DNA of 60,182 nt from a bacterium (GCA_006226965.1 SBGQ01000149.1:1-60182), one strand, 5' to 3'; counted from the first letter of the stretch, positions 9,111-17,769 are shown. Translations and numbers: made by a program. Notes: generated from the letters alone by a model not told the origin.

Positions 9111-10229
9111 ATGCTCAACGAATTAATGACACTCCGCCATTATTTACACAAACATCCTGAGGTTTCAGGAAATGAAATTCAAACGCAGAGGTATTTGAAA
9201 AAATGGATTACAGATAAGGGGTTACAGATGAGGGAAATCGGTCGTTACGGATTGCTTATCGAACAGAAAAAGAAAGCATCGCGTAAGTTTGTTGTTCGGG
9301 TAGATTGTGATGCCTTGCCTATTCAGGAAATCAGTACAAAACCCTATACATCGGAAGTTGATGGAGTTATGCACGCCTGTGGGCACGACGGACACACCAC
9401 GAGCGGAATCGGACTTGCTCTTGAGTTAGAAAAAAATCCCATTGAAGGTATTCAAGTTGATATTATGATTCAGCCGGCGGAAGAAAACGGAGAGGGTGCA
9501 CGTTCCATTTTGGATGATGCGAATTTCGACATCAAACAATACGAATCGGTGTTGGCGTATCATAATTTACCGGGTTATCCTTTGCATGAAATCGTAACCA
9601 AATACGAGGCTTTTACTCCGGCAGTAACAACGCTCATCATCAAACTAAAAGGGAAAACTTCACATGCTGCCGAACCTGAATTTGGGTTCAATCCGGCTTT
9701 AGCGATGAGTGAAATTACCATAGAAACTCAAAAAAGAGTTAAAAACGATGTACACGATTTACTTTTGATAACTCCTGTTTATTCGGTGATGGGTTCAAAA
9801 TCGTACGGGGTTTCAGCCGGTTATGGTGAGTTGCATTTTACGGTTAGATGTTTAACCAATTCGGAACTTGATACAGCCTGTTTGTCTTTAGAAAAACTGG
9901 CTACAGAAATAGCCCAAACAAATCAGATTGAGACTGAATTCATGTTCGCAGAGACCTTCCGCTCCATCCAAAATGATGAAAAAGTTGTTCGTGCGATGGA
10001 ATTATCAGCCCAAGAAAATGGGTTTTCGTTAACTCGAAGAGATGCGCCGTTTAAATGGGGCGAAGATTTTGGGTTGTTTACCGAACAAATTCCCGGTGCC
10101 ATGTTCGGTATCGGTTCGGGTGAACATCATCCCGCTTTACACAATCCCGATTACGATTTCCCGGATGAAATTTTAGATACCGCCGTTAAACAATTGTATT
10201 CAACACTCGAGATTTTAGCTGAAAAATGA
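9111..10229 (+). CDS. M20 family amidohydrolase (M20D-like metallopeptidase)
   Basis: This cytoplasmic zinc or manganese amidohydrolase of 372 residues has the M20D motifs CGHDGH (C90, H92, H95 region), QPAEENGEGA (about 123-132, with the catalytic or ligand Glu pair) and a late ligand segment GSGEHHPALHNPDY. The central dimerisation (lid) domain spans about 175-290 with the family's GKTSHAAEPEFG. Relatives hydrolyse N-acyl amino acids, hippurate-like conjugates or aminoacylated compounds. The exact substrate is unknown. It lacks a signal peptide and follows the SSS transporter gene. Confidence 0.9.
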   Translation: MLNELMTLRHYLHKHPEVSGNEIQTQRYLKKWITDKGLQMREIGRYGLLIEQKKKASRKFVVRVDCDALPIQEISTKPYTSEVDGVMHACGHDGHTTSGIGLALELEKNPIEGIQVDIMIQPAEENGEGARSILDDANFDIKQYESVLAYHNLPGYPLHEIVTKYEAFTPAVTTLIIKLKGKTSHAAEPEFGFNPALAMSEITIETQKRVKNDVHDLLLITPVYSVMGSKSYGVSAGYGELHFTVRCLTNSELDTACLSLEKLATEIAQTNQIETEFMFAETFRSIQNDEKVVRAMELSAQENGFSLTRRDAPFKWGEDFGLFTEQIPGAMFGIGSGEHHPALHNPDYDFPDEILDTAVKQLYSTLEILAEK

Positions 10230-10232
10230 TGA

Positions 10233-10273
10233 CGATTTTCACATCAACCAAAGTATAAAAGGAAGAAAATCGT
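10233..10273. repeat. 9-bp inverted repeat downstream of the amidohydrolase gene
   Basis: ACGATTTTC (10233-10241) and GAAAATCGT (10265-10273) are perfect reverse complements separated by 23 nt. No T-run follows on the plus strand, so it is a weak terminator candidate at best and could equally be an operator for the next gene at 10354. Confidence 0.35.
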
Positions 10274-10353
10274 GCAAAAAAAGGGCAAAAAAATGATACT
10301 CTGAAAAGAATGGGTTACCTTAAGACATTGATTATCATAAAAGCGGTACAAAG

Positions 10354-11421
10354 ATGTTGGTACGTTCATTTATTCCATTATTCGTTGCCTTAATGGCATT
10401 TTCATCATGTAAAGAAGAATCTAAAACAGATTACACTATTCCAAAATTTGAACCGGCTGATGGAACGTCCTTGTTCATTTTGGGGCAATCACGAAATACT
10501 GAAATGGCAGCCTATATCGGTTCTGTGAAAAGTGACCCAACTCCTGCCGGGTTCGCCTATTACACGAATTTGAATTACGGTGTGCCAAATGTTGATATCG
10601 ATGACGCCGAAGAATTTATTAGTCAATATGGCGATGCAGTTTTGCAATTGGCTATTTGGACAGGCGGTAATTATTCGTCAACTCGCCCGGGTTATTATTT
10701 GGATGAAATAGTTAAAGGTGAAAAAGACCAAGGTATTCGTCAGTTGGCGGAAGCTGTAAAAGCATTAGAGCGTCCGGTTTTCATCCGTTTTGGTTACGAA
10801 TTTGATGGCTATCACAATGCTTATCCGCCGGAAAAGTATAAAGCCGCCTATCGTTATTTTGTTGATAAAATGCGCGGTTGGGGCGTTAAAAATGCAGCGT
10901 ATGTATGGCATTCTTGGGGTGTAACTCCTTATTACGGTTCCGATGATTTCCCGGAAGAATATCCGGCTTTGGGAGATGGTGTTTCTGCTAGCTACGATTT
11001 ATGGTATCCCGGAGATGAATATGTAGATTGGGCAGCGCTTTCGATATTCGGAACGGGATGGGGAAACCTGAATACAAATACGTCAATCCAAAGTTTTATA
11101 TCGTTAGCAAAAATGCACGGAAAACCAATTATGATTGCGGAATCTGCGGCAATAAAAACGGCATCAACTAGGGACAGAAGTTGGGTTATACCGAACGGAA
11201 CATGGTTTAACAATATGTTTTCATTATTGGAAAACAATCCTGAAATAAAGGCATTAACGTATATCAATGTAGATTGGGAAGAAAGCAGTACAACTACAAC
11301 TTGGGGTAATACGCGCATTCAGGCAGCATCAACAGGTGCACAAGAAGCTTGGTTTCAGGGTTTAAACACGTTGCAGCATTCCAGTGATGATTTGTATTCC
11401 AAACTCGGATATAAAAAATAG
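10354..11421 (+). CDS. Lipoprotein GH26-like glycosidase
   Basis: The signal peptide ends in a lipobox (AFSSC, C19), so the protein is a membrane-anchored exported lipoprotein. The 355-residue body reads as a (beta/alpha)8 GH26-like hydrolase. RFGYEFDGYHNAYP contains the likely acid/base Glu (E149), and PIMIAESAA after a beta strand contains the likely nucleophile Glu (E263); both positions follow the clan GH-A pattern at the ends of strands 4 and 7. WYPGDEYVDWAALSIFG is typical of GH26 mannanase-like enzymes. The substrate is probably a beta-linked polysaccharide, but it is not assignable here. There is no sugar transporter next to it. Confidence 0.75.
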   Translation: MLVRSFIPLFVALMAFSSCKEESKTDYTIPKFEPADGTSLFILGQSRNTEMAAYIGSVKSDPTPAGFAYYTNLNYGVPNVDIDDAEEFISQYGDAVLQLAIWTGGNYSSTRPGYYLDEIVKGEKDQGIRQLAEAVKALERPVFIRFGYEFDGYHNAYPPEKYKAAYRYFVDKMRGWGVKNAAYVWHSWGVTPYYGSDDFPEEYPALGDGVSASYDLWYPGDEYVDWAALSIFGTGWGNLNTNTSIQSFISLAKMHGKPIMIAESAAIKTASTRDRSWVIPNGTWFNNMFSLLENNPEIKALTYINVDWEESSTTTTWGNTRIQAASTGAQEAWFQGLNTLQHSSDDLYSKLGYKK

Positions 11422-11446
11422 AGTTGTTTTTTTCGTGGATGTGCTT

Positions 11447-12127
11447 TTAGAGCAAGGTATTGGGCGATTTTAATAATTCACCTAAGGTGAGAACTCCGCG
11501 TTTTTTCAGACGTTGGAGTAGTTTCATAAACAATAAAGCCGACATATACGCATCTCCTAAAGCAGTATGCCTGTTTTCAATCGGAACGGAAAATTCATCA
11601 CAAAACACATCTAACTGAAAAGATTGCGTTCCTGCAACCTGCGGCTCGAACCGTTTCGGATTCACTCGTTTCAGTAAATCCACTATGTCGAGCACCTTGT
11701 TTTGCAGCTTTAAGCCTGCAAAATGTTCAGTTAGCGCTTGTTGAATCCATTGTAAATCTAAAGAAACTGAAAACCCGACAATAACCGCATCACCCAAAAA
11801 CTCCAGAAATTGAGCCAGACCTTCACTAAGGACAACTTCATTTCCTGTGGCACCAACTTCACCGTGAATTTCAGCTTGTTTGTTGTTGGACTGAATAGGA
11901 AATCGAACGTCAAAACTTGAAGAAACCGAAATAAGTTGGTTTTGAAGCGCAATCGCTCCGATACTTATCAGAGAATCGTTTTTATTGATTCCGGTGCTTT
12001 CGCAATCTAAAATCACGAACCGCTGACTAAAAATCGATGCCTTTTTATCTGGATTAAAATTCAACCGGGCATAGGTATTCAACCGATGGTCTTCAAAAGA
12101 AATGGGTTTGCGTTTCCACCACATCAT
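11447..12127 (-). CDS. DnaQ-like 3'-5' exonuclease (DEDDh)
   Basis: This 226-residue cytoplasmic protein has the DEDDh exonuclease core of DNA polymerase III epsilon relatives. ExoI is VILDCESTGIN with D41 and E43, ExoII is VGFSVSLDLQWIQQAL, and ExoIII is RHTALGDAYMSALL with catalytic His and Asp. No polymerase-binding C-terminal tail is obvious, so it is an accessory exonuclease rather than the replicative epsilon. Its ATG lies 1 nt after the stop of the upstream cNMP/CBS/DUF294 gene, implying translational coupling. This DUF294-exonuclease pairing is a recurrent one in many bacteria. Confidence 0.85.
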   Translation of the reverse strand: MMWWKRKPISFEDHRLNTYARLNFNPDKKASIFSQRFVILDCESTGINKNDSLISIGAIALQNQLISVSSSFDVRFPIQSNNKQAEIHGEVGATGNEVVLSEGLAQFLEFLGDAVIVGFSVSLDLQWIQQALTEHFAGLKLQNKVLDIVDLLKRVNPKRFEPQVAGTQSFQLDVFCDEFSVPIENRHTALGDAYMSALLFMKLLQRLKKRGVLTLGELLKSPNTLL

Positions 12128-12128
12128 A

Positions 12129-14000
12129 TCAGTTGAAAAAAGCGGTTTGAAATCGAATCTCGATGATTTCTTGTAGTTCTTTAATCGGTCTAAACGCCTG
12201 CTTTAATTGCTGTTTTTCCAGATTGCTTAGCTCATTAATCGGAATGTAGCGACCGTTTGAATTACTTTTTAAGCCCGTTTTCGCTCTAAAAAAAAGCAGC
12301 ACTTCGTAGGCTTTTGCGGCTTCTTCGAGCAAGGCGGCAATAGATGGGTTTTCGCTTTTAACAGCTAAAAAACGGTTTACAGTAGAACTTGATTCGATAA
12401 ATCCTTTTTCAAAAGCCAATAATCGGGCGGCATCACATAAAGGCATTAAGGCTCTTTTTTTGATGTCGAACGTGTCGGCGTGGTCGCCTTCATGTTCCAA
12501 AACCATATTCTTGAAAAATCCCAAGGGCGGCGGATTTTGAAGTGCGTTTTTTGCCAGATAATTCAAAAAAATAGGCTCTCTTTGAATCTCTTTTTGAACA
12601 TGGGCCTTTAATTGATTCGTTAATTCTAATGACCCGTGTACCTGTCTGAAATCAAAAAATATGGTTGATAACATCACAGCTTTTGGGTCGGCAGCTTGAA
12701 TCCAAGAAGAAAAAATCTGCTTCCATTCGGATAACGTTTTACACCACTTGGGGTTTGTTGCCATCATATCGGCGGGACATTCATAGAAACCGCATTCGAA
12801 CAAACGAGTATTCACATGCTGAGCTAACTGTAAAAAATAAGCCTGATTACCACCGTCGGCAAAAACGAGAGCGTTGTCAACGTCGGTTCGGAGTAACTGC
12901 TCTTCTCTTCCTTCGCTTCCCAAACTCAGCCAAACGAAATCGCAACTAGTGGGATGTTCATCAACAAATTCATCAATCGCTTTTTTTGTGATGCAATCGT
13001 TGATGTGGTTCACAAAACTATTCACAAAACCGACGTCGTTCCCTTGTTCCAAATGGTGTAGAATAATCTGTTCCGTTTGATTGCGTATCTCAACAATTTC
13101 AGCCCAATCGGAACTTCTCTTTAATCGTTTGATAAGTGCTGCCGGATGGTCTTTACGCTGAACTAAAACATCGTGATCTGAAATAATACCTGCTACTTTA
13201 CTCTGCGTTGTTCCGTCTTCCGTTACAACCAAATGATGGATTCCCAAGCGTAGCATTTGGGTTTGTATTTCCGCGAGTTTGATGTCCGGCTTAACGGTGA
13301 AAACAGGTGAACTCATAATAGAATTAACCGGAATATCGGTGCTCAGGCCTTCGGCAACAACTTTATTTCGTAGGTCTTTGTCCGTAACGATACCAAGTGG
13401 AAATTCATTTGAATCTTTTATGATGATTGAGCCTACACGTTTGTTGCTCATGAGTTTAGCGGCTTCTTTTATGCTGGTTTCCAATGAACAGCAAAGAACG
13501 TGTTTTGGGTAATCGAAAAGGATTTCTTCTGTCTGATTCGATGCAAATAAAGCACCCGGTTTCCCGATTCTTACAACGGCTTGTCCGCTTGCATAACCTG
13601 AAGCGAAGTACAAGGCAAAGGATTGGTTTTCGGAAAGGCAACGTTGAAATTCATCGACGGGAATGGCGTAAACCAAAGCTTCTTCTTTGCAAATGGCAGA
13701 CATCACATAAGACTGATTACTGAGAATTGAACGAACGCCGAATGTATCACCCGATTCACAAAAATCAACCAGACGTTCTTTTCCGTTTTCGGTTCTGCGA
13801 AGTTCCACAACACCCTGCCGCATTACATAACAAAAGCCTGAATTCGGGGCATTTTCTTCGAATAAAACGGCACCCTCTTCAACATAACGGACATGAATTT
13901 TTTCCGCTAAGTGATAGCGGTTTTCTGCACTTAAAAATTGATAAGGCGGAATGTCTTTTAAGAAATAGGCGATGCGGTCCGCAATTAAATTCATAGCCAA
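12129..14000 (-). CDS. cNMP-binding/CBS/DUF294 putative nucleotidyltransferase regulator
   Basis: This is a 623-residue cytoplasmic regulatory protein with four parts. Residues about 18-135 are a cyclic-nucleotide-binding (Crp-like) beta-roll. Residues 170-290 are a CBS-domain pair that usually binds adenine nucleotides. Residues about 300-450 are a DUF294 nucleotidyltransferase-like domain with the polymerase-beta-type motif GSEGREEQ (361-368) and D373/D375 (TDVDNA). The last 150 residues are the helical DUF294_C domain. The retained G-S and D-x-D residues suggest real nucleotidyl transfer, possibly onto a protein as in GlnD/GlnE, but the target is unknown. It is coupled to the downstream exonuclease gene. 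Confidence 0.85.
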   Translation of the reverse strand: MAMNLIADRIAYFLKDIPPYQFLSAENRYHLAEKIHVRYVEEGAVLFEENAPNSGFCYVMRQGVVELRRTENGKERLVDFCESGDTFGVRSILSNQSYVMSAICKEEALVYAIPVDEFQRCLSENQSFALYFASGYASGQAVVRIGKPGALFASNQTEEILFDYPKHVLCCSLETSIKEAAKLMSNKRVGSIIIKDSNEFPLGIVTDKDLRNKVVAEGLSTDIPVNSIMSSPVFTVKPDIKLAEIQTQMLRLGIHHLVVTEDGTTQSKVAGIISDHDVLVQRKDHPAALIKRLKRSSDWAEIVEIRNQTEQIILHHLEQGNDVGFVNSFVNHINDCITKKAIDEFVDEHPTSCDFVWLSLGSEGREEQLLRTDVDNALVFADGGNQAYFLQLAQHVNTRLFECGFYECPADMMATNPKWCKTLSEWKQIFSSWIQAADPKAVMLSTIFFDFRQVHGSLELTNQLKAHVQKEIQREPIFLNYLAKNALQNPPPLGFFKNMVLEHEGDHADTFDIKKRALMPLCDAARLLAFEKGFIESSSTVNRFLAVKSENPSIAALLEEAAKAYEVLLFFRAKTGLKSNSNGRYIPINELSNLEKQQLKQAFRPIKELQEIIEIRFQTAFFN

Positions 14001-14083
14001 TAAGTTAGTCCCGCTAGGAATGTAATAAATTAGTTGATAATGGTTGAAATGATGATAAGATGAATGAATACAAAATGAATCAA

Positions 14084-14108
14084 ATGATGTGATTCTGGTT
14101 CACATCAT
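14084..14108. promoter_or_regulatory. 25-bp inverted repeat upstream of lipB
   Basis: ATGATGTGA and TCACATCAT are perfect 9-bp arms around a 7-nt centre. The half-sites TGTGA/TCACA match the Crp/Fnr recognition pattern, but the usual spacing is 6 rather than 7. It lies between the divergent cNMP/CBS gene and lipB, 33 bp before the lipB ATG. Confidence 0.45.
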
Positions 14109-14128
14109 CAAACGACAACAAAAAACTG

Positions 14129-14136
14129 TATTTTTG
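14129..14136 (+). promoter_or_regulatory. TAnnTTTG-type -7 promoter box of lipB
   Basis: TATTTTTG fits the Bacteroidota -7 consensus TAnnTTTG exactly and ends 4 nt before the lipB ATG. Transcription would then start at or very near the start codon, giving a leaderless mRNA. No clear -33 TTG was found at the usual distance, so this remains a candidate. Confidence 0.4.
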
Positions 14137-14140
14137 AGCC

Positions 14141-14863
14141 ATGAAAAAAGTACTACATGTCGATTTAGGGAAAATAGATTATCAGGCTTGTTGGGATTTG
14201 CAAAAGCAGATACAAGCTAAAATCATGCAAGAAAAAAGAGCATTTCAGAAGGGTTTAATGCAAAATGAAGATCGTTTGCCCGATGTTTTATTGTTTGTAG
14301 AACATCCGCATGTTTACACTTTGGGGAAGTCAGGCAGTGAATCGAATTTATTAGCAAATGAGGCTTTTCTAAAACAAATTGAAGCCACGTATGTGCCTAT
14401 TGATCGTGGTGGAGATATTACCTATCACGGTCCGGGTCAGCTAGTCGGTTATCCGATATTAGATTTAGACCGCTATTTCACCGACTTACATAAATATCTG
14501 CGTTATTTAGAAGAAATTATGATTCAGGTTTGTGCCGATTATGGTTTTGATGCGGGTAGAAAAGAATCGTTAACCGGAACTTGGGTTGGGGAAGAGAAAA
14601 TTTGTGCGATGGGAGTTAAATGTTCTCGTTGGGTTACACTTCACGGATTTGCCTTAAATATGAATCCCAATCTTGAGTATTTCAATTATATCGTACCCTG
14701 TGGAATAACAGACAAAGGAGTTACGAGTTTAGAAAAACTCAGCGGAAAAAAAGTGAATGAGCAGGATGTAAAAGAAAAAGTTCTCACTCACTTCTCGCGT
14801 TTATTCGAAGTAGAAATAGAGCAAATTACACTTCAAGATTTGTTATCGCGTATTCAGGAATGA
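14141..14863 (+). CDS. lipB: Octanoyltransferase LipB
   Basis: LipB transfers octanoyl from octanoyl-ACP to the lipoyl domains of 2-oxoacid dehydrogenases and GcvH, the first step of lipoate synthesis, in the cytoplasm. The family motif RGGDITYHGPGQLVGYP (89-105) is intact. The thioester-forming Cys is C187 in IVPCGI and the partner Lys is K153 in GEEKICAMG. The 240-residue length is normal, with a slightly long N-terminal region. It is monocistronic and not next to lipA; the start codon follows directly after a promoter-like box. Confidence 0.95.
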   Translation: MKKVLHVDLGKIDYQACWDLQKQIQAKIMQEKRAFQKGLMQNEDRLPDVLLFVEHPHVYTLGKSGSESNLLANEAFLKQIEATYVPIDRGGDITYHGPGQLVGYPILDLDRYFTDLHKYLRYLEEIMIQVCADYGFDAGRKESLTGTWVGEEKICAMGVKCSRWVTLHGFALNMNPNLEYFNYIVPCGITDKGVTSLEKLSGKKVNEQDVKEKVLTHFSRLFEVEIEQITLQDLLSRIQE

Positions 14864-14894
14864 TTCTGTGCAGTAACAAATAATCGGGGTTCTA

Positions 14895-15296
14895 CTATTT
14901 TTTAGTCTGGCACAGTTCGACCAAAACACCATTTGAGCTTTTTGGGTGTAAAAAAGCAACTAATTTATTATCAGCGCCTGATGTAGGTTCATCCTGTAAT
15001 AATTGAAATCCTGCTTCTTTTAAACGAATCATTTCAGCGCGAATATCTTCCACTTCGTATGCCACATGATGCATGCCTTGCCCTTTTTTTTCAATGTAAG
15101 TGGCAATAACAGAATCCGGCGCAATCGCACCAAGAAGTTCAATTTTGGATTCGCCAACTTGGAAAAAAGCAGTATCAACTTTTTGAGCTTCCACTACTTC
15201 GCGTTTGTAGCAAGTGGTATTTAATAGGGTTTCCCAGGTTTGAATAGCGTCTTCTAGATTTGAAACGGCAATGCCAATATGTTCGATGCGAATCAT
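14895..15296 (-). CDS. mce: Methylmalonyl-CoA epimerase
   Basis: This small VOC-fold metalloenzyme interconverts (R)- and (S)-methylmalonyl-CoA in propionate and branched-chain degradation. I start it at the internal Met (IRIEHIGIAVSNL), giving 133 residues, because AAAGGGA lies just upstream of that ATG and homologues begin there; the longer frame to 15335 adds 13 unlikely residues. Metal ligands of the family are visible as the His in EHIGIAV, the His in GMHHVAYEV and the Glu in GVLVELCQ. No mutase gene is in the window. Confidence 0.9.
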   Translation of the reverse strand: MIRIEHIGIAVSNLEDAIQTWETLLNTTCYKREVVEAQKVDTAFFQVGESKIELLGAIAPDSVIATYIEKKGQGMHHVAYEVEDIRAEMIRLKEAGFQLLQDEPTSGADNKLVAFLHPKSSNGVLVELCQTKK

Positions 15297-15446
15297 GTTA
15301 TTCCCTTTAAAATTTTCAATTCTACAAAAGTACAAATTGATTGGTTTTAGGAAAAGAACCGATTGATGAAGAAAAAAAATCCGCCAAAAGAACGTGGTGG
15401 ATTGAATAAATAAGGTAGTTGGACTAAAGAACTTCCTAAATAGGAA

Positions 15447-16265
15447 TCAAAAATAAACGGAATAACCCAAATTAAAACTTTGGAAAACGATGCCGTCGAA
15501 ATTAAGGCGTTCATAAAAAACACCGAATCCGGCATGCTTATAATGGTATTTAAAGCCGGTTTTCATCGTTGATGTCGGAAACAGTTCTGTTGATGTATCA
15601 TTACCGACAAGCATTCCGGCGTAATCAAAATGTAATGAAACGGGTTTTATCCAGTAATAATCACTTGTAAAACCAAAATACATACCATTGCTGCGTTTTC
15701 CGTTTACTTCGAATGCTTGATAACCGATTTGAATTGCAGCCTCAGAACGAGGAAAGTATCTCATTTTTCGTTCAATGGCGGCATGGAATTGATGCAAAGA
15801 TTTCGTTGCATATTGTTCATTCCATTGGCGATAATCTACATCAAGCCCCCAATAATCGATGCGCCATTTCGCAGCTAAAGAAAAATTTTGATCTACCTGA
15901 TCAAACAGATAATAGGAGTGGTCGAAATCTAATTGCAAAGAATACAGTTTATTACTGTCGTAACTTCTCAATCCCGTGTTGTTGTAGGATGTTGGATAAA
16001 AAGGGTAAGGATTATAGTAAGCTGAGTATTCCGAGGCGTCAAATTTTTCGAAATACAGGAGTGCAGGAAGGTTTTCAAAGAAGATTTCAAATATCCAACC
16101 CCAGCCGTCATCGTCGTCTTCAGTACTGGAGTCGGAATCGCCGGATTTTGATCCGCTGATTTTATCTTCAACTTTATCGGTTTTTGATTGGGCAACAGCG
16201 GTTGAAATAGAACCGCTGCTTAATAAAAATCCCAAAATAAATGAGCGTAACAGTAACTTTCCCAT
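15447..16265 (-). CDS. Exported hypothetical protein, probable outer-membrane beta-barrel
   Basis: The family is not recognised. A Sec signal peptide (residues 1-26, ending TAVAQ) is followed by a short, very acidic Ser/Asp linker (about 35-55) and a tryptophan-rich patch (DDGWGWIFEIFF). The remaining 200 residues alternate aromatic and polar positions as in beta-barrels (LQLDFDHSYYLF, AIQIGYQAFEV, TGFKYHYKHAGFGVFYE) and end in an aromatic Phe after YSVYF, the typical outer-membrane signature. Length and pattern fit an 8- to 10-stranded barrel. It stands alone between the epimerase and the cytochrome genes. Confidence 0.6.
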   Translation of the reverse strand: MGKLLLRSFILGFLLSSGSISTAVAQSKTDKVEDKISGSKSGDSDSSTEDDDDGWGWIFEIFFENLPALLYFEKFDASEYSAYYNPYPFYPTSYNNTGLRSYDSNKLYSLQLDFDHSYYLFDQVDQNFSLAAKWRIDYWGLDVDYRQWNEQYATKSLHQFHAAIERKMRYFPRSEAAIQIGYQAFEVNGKRSNGMYFGFTSDYYWIKPVSLHFDYAGMLVGNDTSTELFPTSTMKTGFKYHYKHAGFGVFYERLNFDGIVFQSFNLGYSVYF

Positions 16266-16336
16266 AAGTAAATTTAGTCAAATGCGAATGCACAAACGCA
16301 TTGATTTTTAGAAAGTTATGTGCGAAAGAACATTAA

Positions 16337-16993
16337 TTATTTGATGAGAAGCATTTTCCCGTTAACGCGCTGAATTCCAAAACTAGGAGAATGAGCAGTT
16401 AAGGTATATAGATAGGTTCCCGATGCTAAGCCATGTAAATCAACTGGAATTTGATTTGAACCGCTACCAAATTGTGCATTTTTAGTTAAAACAAGATTTC
16501 CTCTTATTGAATAAACCTGCAATAAAACCGTAGCTGAATTGCTCATGGAAAAGCGTATAGTAGTAGTTGGGTTAAACGGATTCGGGTAATTTCCATCGAG
16601 TGCAAAAGTAAGGGGCGTTTTGGCATCATCTTCAATTGATGTAGGAACAGAATTAGCGCCTTCATTTATCCATGTTTCGATTAATGTAATTTGTTCAGAA
16701 CTTAAAGAACCGCCTTGAGGCATTCTGCCTCCTTTTGAGGGATTCGCTTTAATTTTTTCTACTAATGGACTTAGAGCGGCATTACCCGGACTTACAATTT
16801 TGATACCATATTGGGCGCCGGTACTGTTCATTACTGCTGAATACGAGTTAAGTGTAACACCGCTTGTGCCGCCATGGCACCCCGTACAGTTGGCAGAAAA
16901 AATTGGTTGAATTTGGGATGCATAATCAACTTGTGCAAATGTGTTAGTGAATGTGATAATGCAAAAAAGTATAGCTAAGCTTATTAATTTCAT
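16337..16993 (-). CDS. T9SS-exported c-type cytochrome domain protein
   Basis: This 218-residue exported protein starts with a signal peptide (1-20). A cytochrome c domain follows, with the heme motif CTGCH (C36, C39, H40) and a probable distal Met in GGRMPQGG near residue 93, of the type seen in 'planctomycete cytochrome c' domains. The last 85 residues are a type A T9SS sorting domain (NYPNPFNPTTTIRF near 133, closing with NGKMLLIK). It should therefore leave the periplasm and sit on or outside the outer membrane. GGAGG lies 9 nt before the ATG, one of the few good Shine-Dalgarno sites here. Its electron partners are unknown. Confidence 0.85.
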   Translation of the reverse strand: MKLISLAILFCIITFTNTFAQVDYASQIQPIFSANCTGCHGGTSGVTLNSYSAVMNSTGAQYGIKIVSPGNAALSPLVEKIKANPSKGGRMPQGGSLSSEQITLIETWINEGANSVPTSIEDDAKTPLTFALDGNYPNPFNPTTTIRFSMSNSATVLLQVYSIRGNLVLTKNAQFGSGSNQIPVDLHGLASGTYLYTLTAHSPSFGIQRVNGKMLLIK

Positions 16994-17061
16994 TAGGTTG
17001 AACCTCCATTAAGTTGAGGCAGTAAATACAAAAAGTCAGAATTTGTTCCAAAAAAATTGTG

Positions 17062-17769
17062 TTAGTCCGCTAAAAAAAGAAAGGATTCGTTTTTTTTCAG
17101 CCATGCTTCGTGTTCACGATATTCAGAATCAAACTCAAGAACTTTATTCCAAAAAGATTTACTATGATTTAAATGAAATAAATGGGCTGCTTCATGAGCG
17201 TACAAATAATAGCGTATCTCAACGGGACACTTAATCAAACGATAATTAAAAGAGAGATTTTTTTTTGATGAACATGTTCCCCATTTCGTTTTTTGAGAGC
17301 GGATAAAAACACGTTCATAGCTTAATCCATTTCGCTGAGCAAACTCTCTGAACTCTCTCGGTATAATAGTTCTCGCAAAATACTGATACAAACTTGTTTT
17401 GAGTTCTGCTAAAGGTGTTTCATTGGGATTGAAAGGGATTTTGGCTATGATTTGTTCTTTTTGTTTATCCCACAGAACGGAATTGGAAGCATGAGTTATT
17501 ATCTCAAAGGGAATCCATTTTCCGCCTAGAAATAAAAAAGGTTTGCTTGCTTCTTCGGGTAATTCCGGTTGCGACTTTTTGGCAATGCGATTCAGTGTTT
17601 TATTAATCCATTCGGCATGTTCTAAAGCAAATTGAATCAATTCGTTTTCGCGAACATATAGTGGTCCGCTTACACGAATGCGCATCATATTTACAGAAAT
17701 ACGCATATTTATTTGACGAGCTTGTTTACGTAACTCAAGTTTTGGCCAATGGCCTGGAATCTGCATCAT
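17062..17769 (-). CDS. ygjP: YgjP-type M48-like metallopeptidase (DUF45)
   Basis: This cytoplasmic zinc-peptidase-like protein of 235 residues matches the YgjP/DUF45 family. It has an N-terminal beta region, then KTKWGTCSSKKNLSFNYRL (about 160-178) and the zinc site HEAAH (192-196) followed by NHSKSFWNKV. The family usually reads HELxH; the Glu and both His are kept. Function in the cell is poorly defined in all organisms. It ends the three-gene minus-strand run REC-HPt, TPR-like, ygjP, beginning 9 nt after the preceding stop. Confidence 0.85.
   Translation of the reverse strand: MMQIPGHWPKLELRKQARQINMRISVNMMRIRVSGPLYVRENELIQFALEHAEWINKTLNRIAKKSQPELPEEASKPFLFLGGKWIPFEIITHASNSVLWDKQKEQIIAKIPFNPNETPLAELKTSLYQYFARTIIPREFREFAQRNGLSYERVFIRSQKTKWGTCSSKKNLSFNYRLIKCPVEIRYYLYAHEAAHLFHLNHSKSFWNKVLEFDSEYREHEAWLKKNESFLFLAD

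Noticed and set aside
14084-14108. Canonical Crp site upstream of lipB
   Set aside because: TGTGA and TCACA are separated by 7 rather than 6 bases and no Crp-type regulator is in the window, so I list it only as an inverted repeat.
15347-15535. 62-codon minus-strand frame with hydrophobic stretches
   Set aside because: It overlaps the 3' end of the barrel-like gene in another frame and has no start context; the sequence is a shadow of that gene and the AT-rich spacer.
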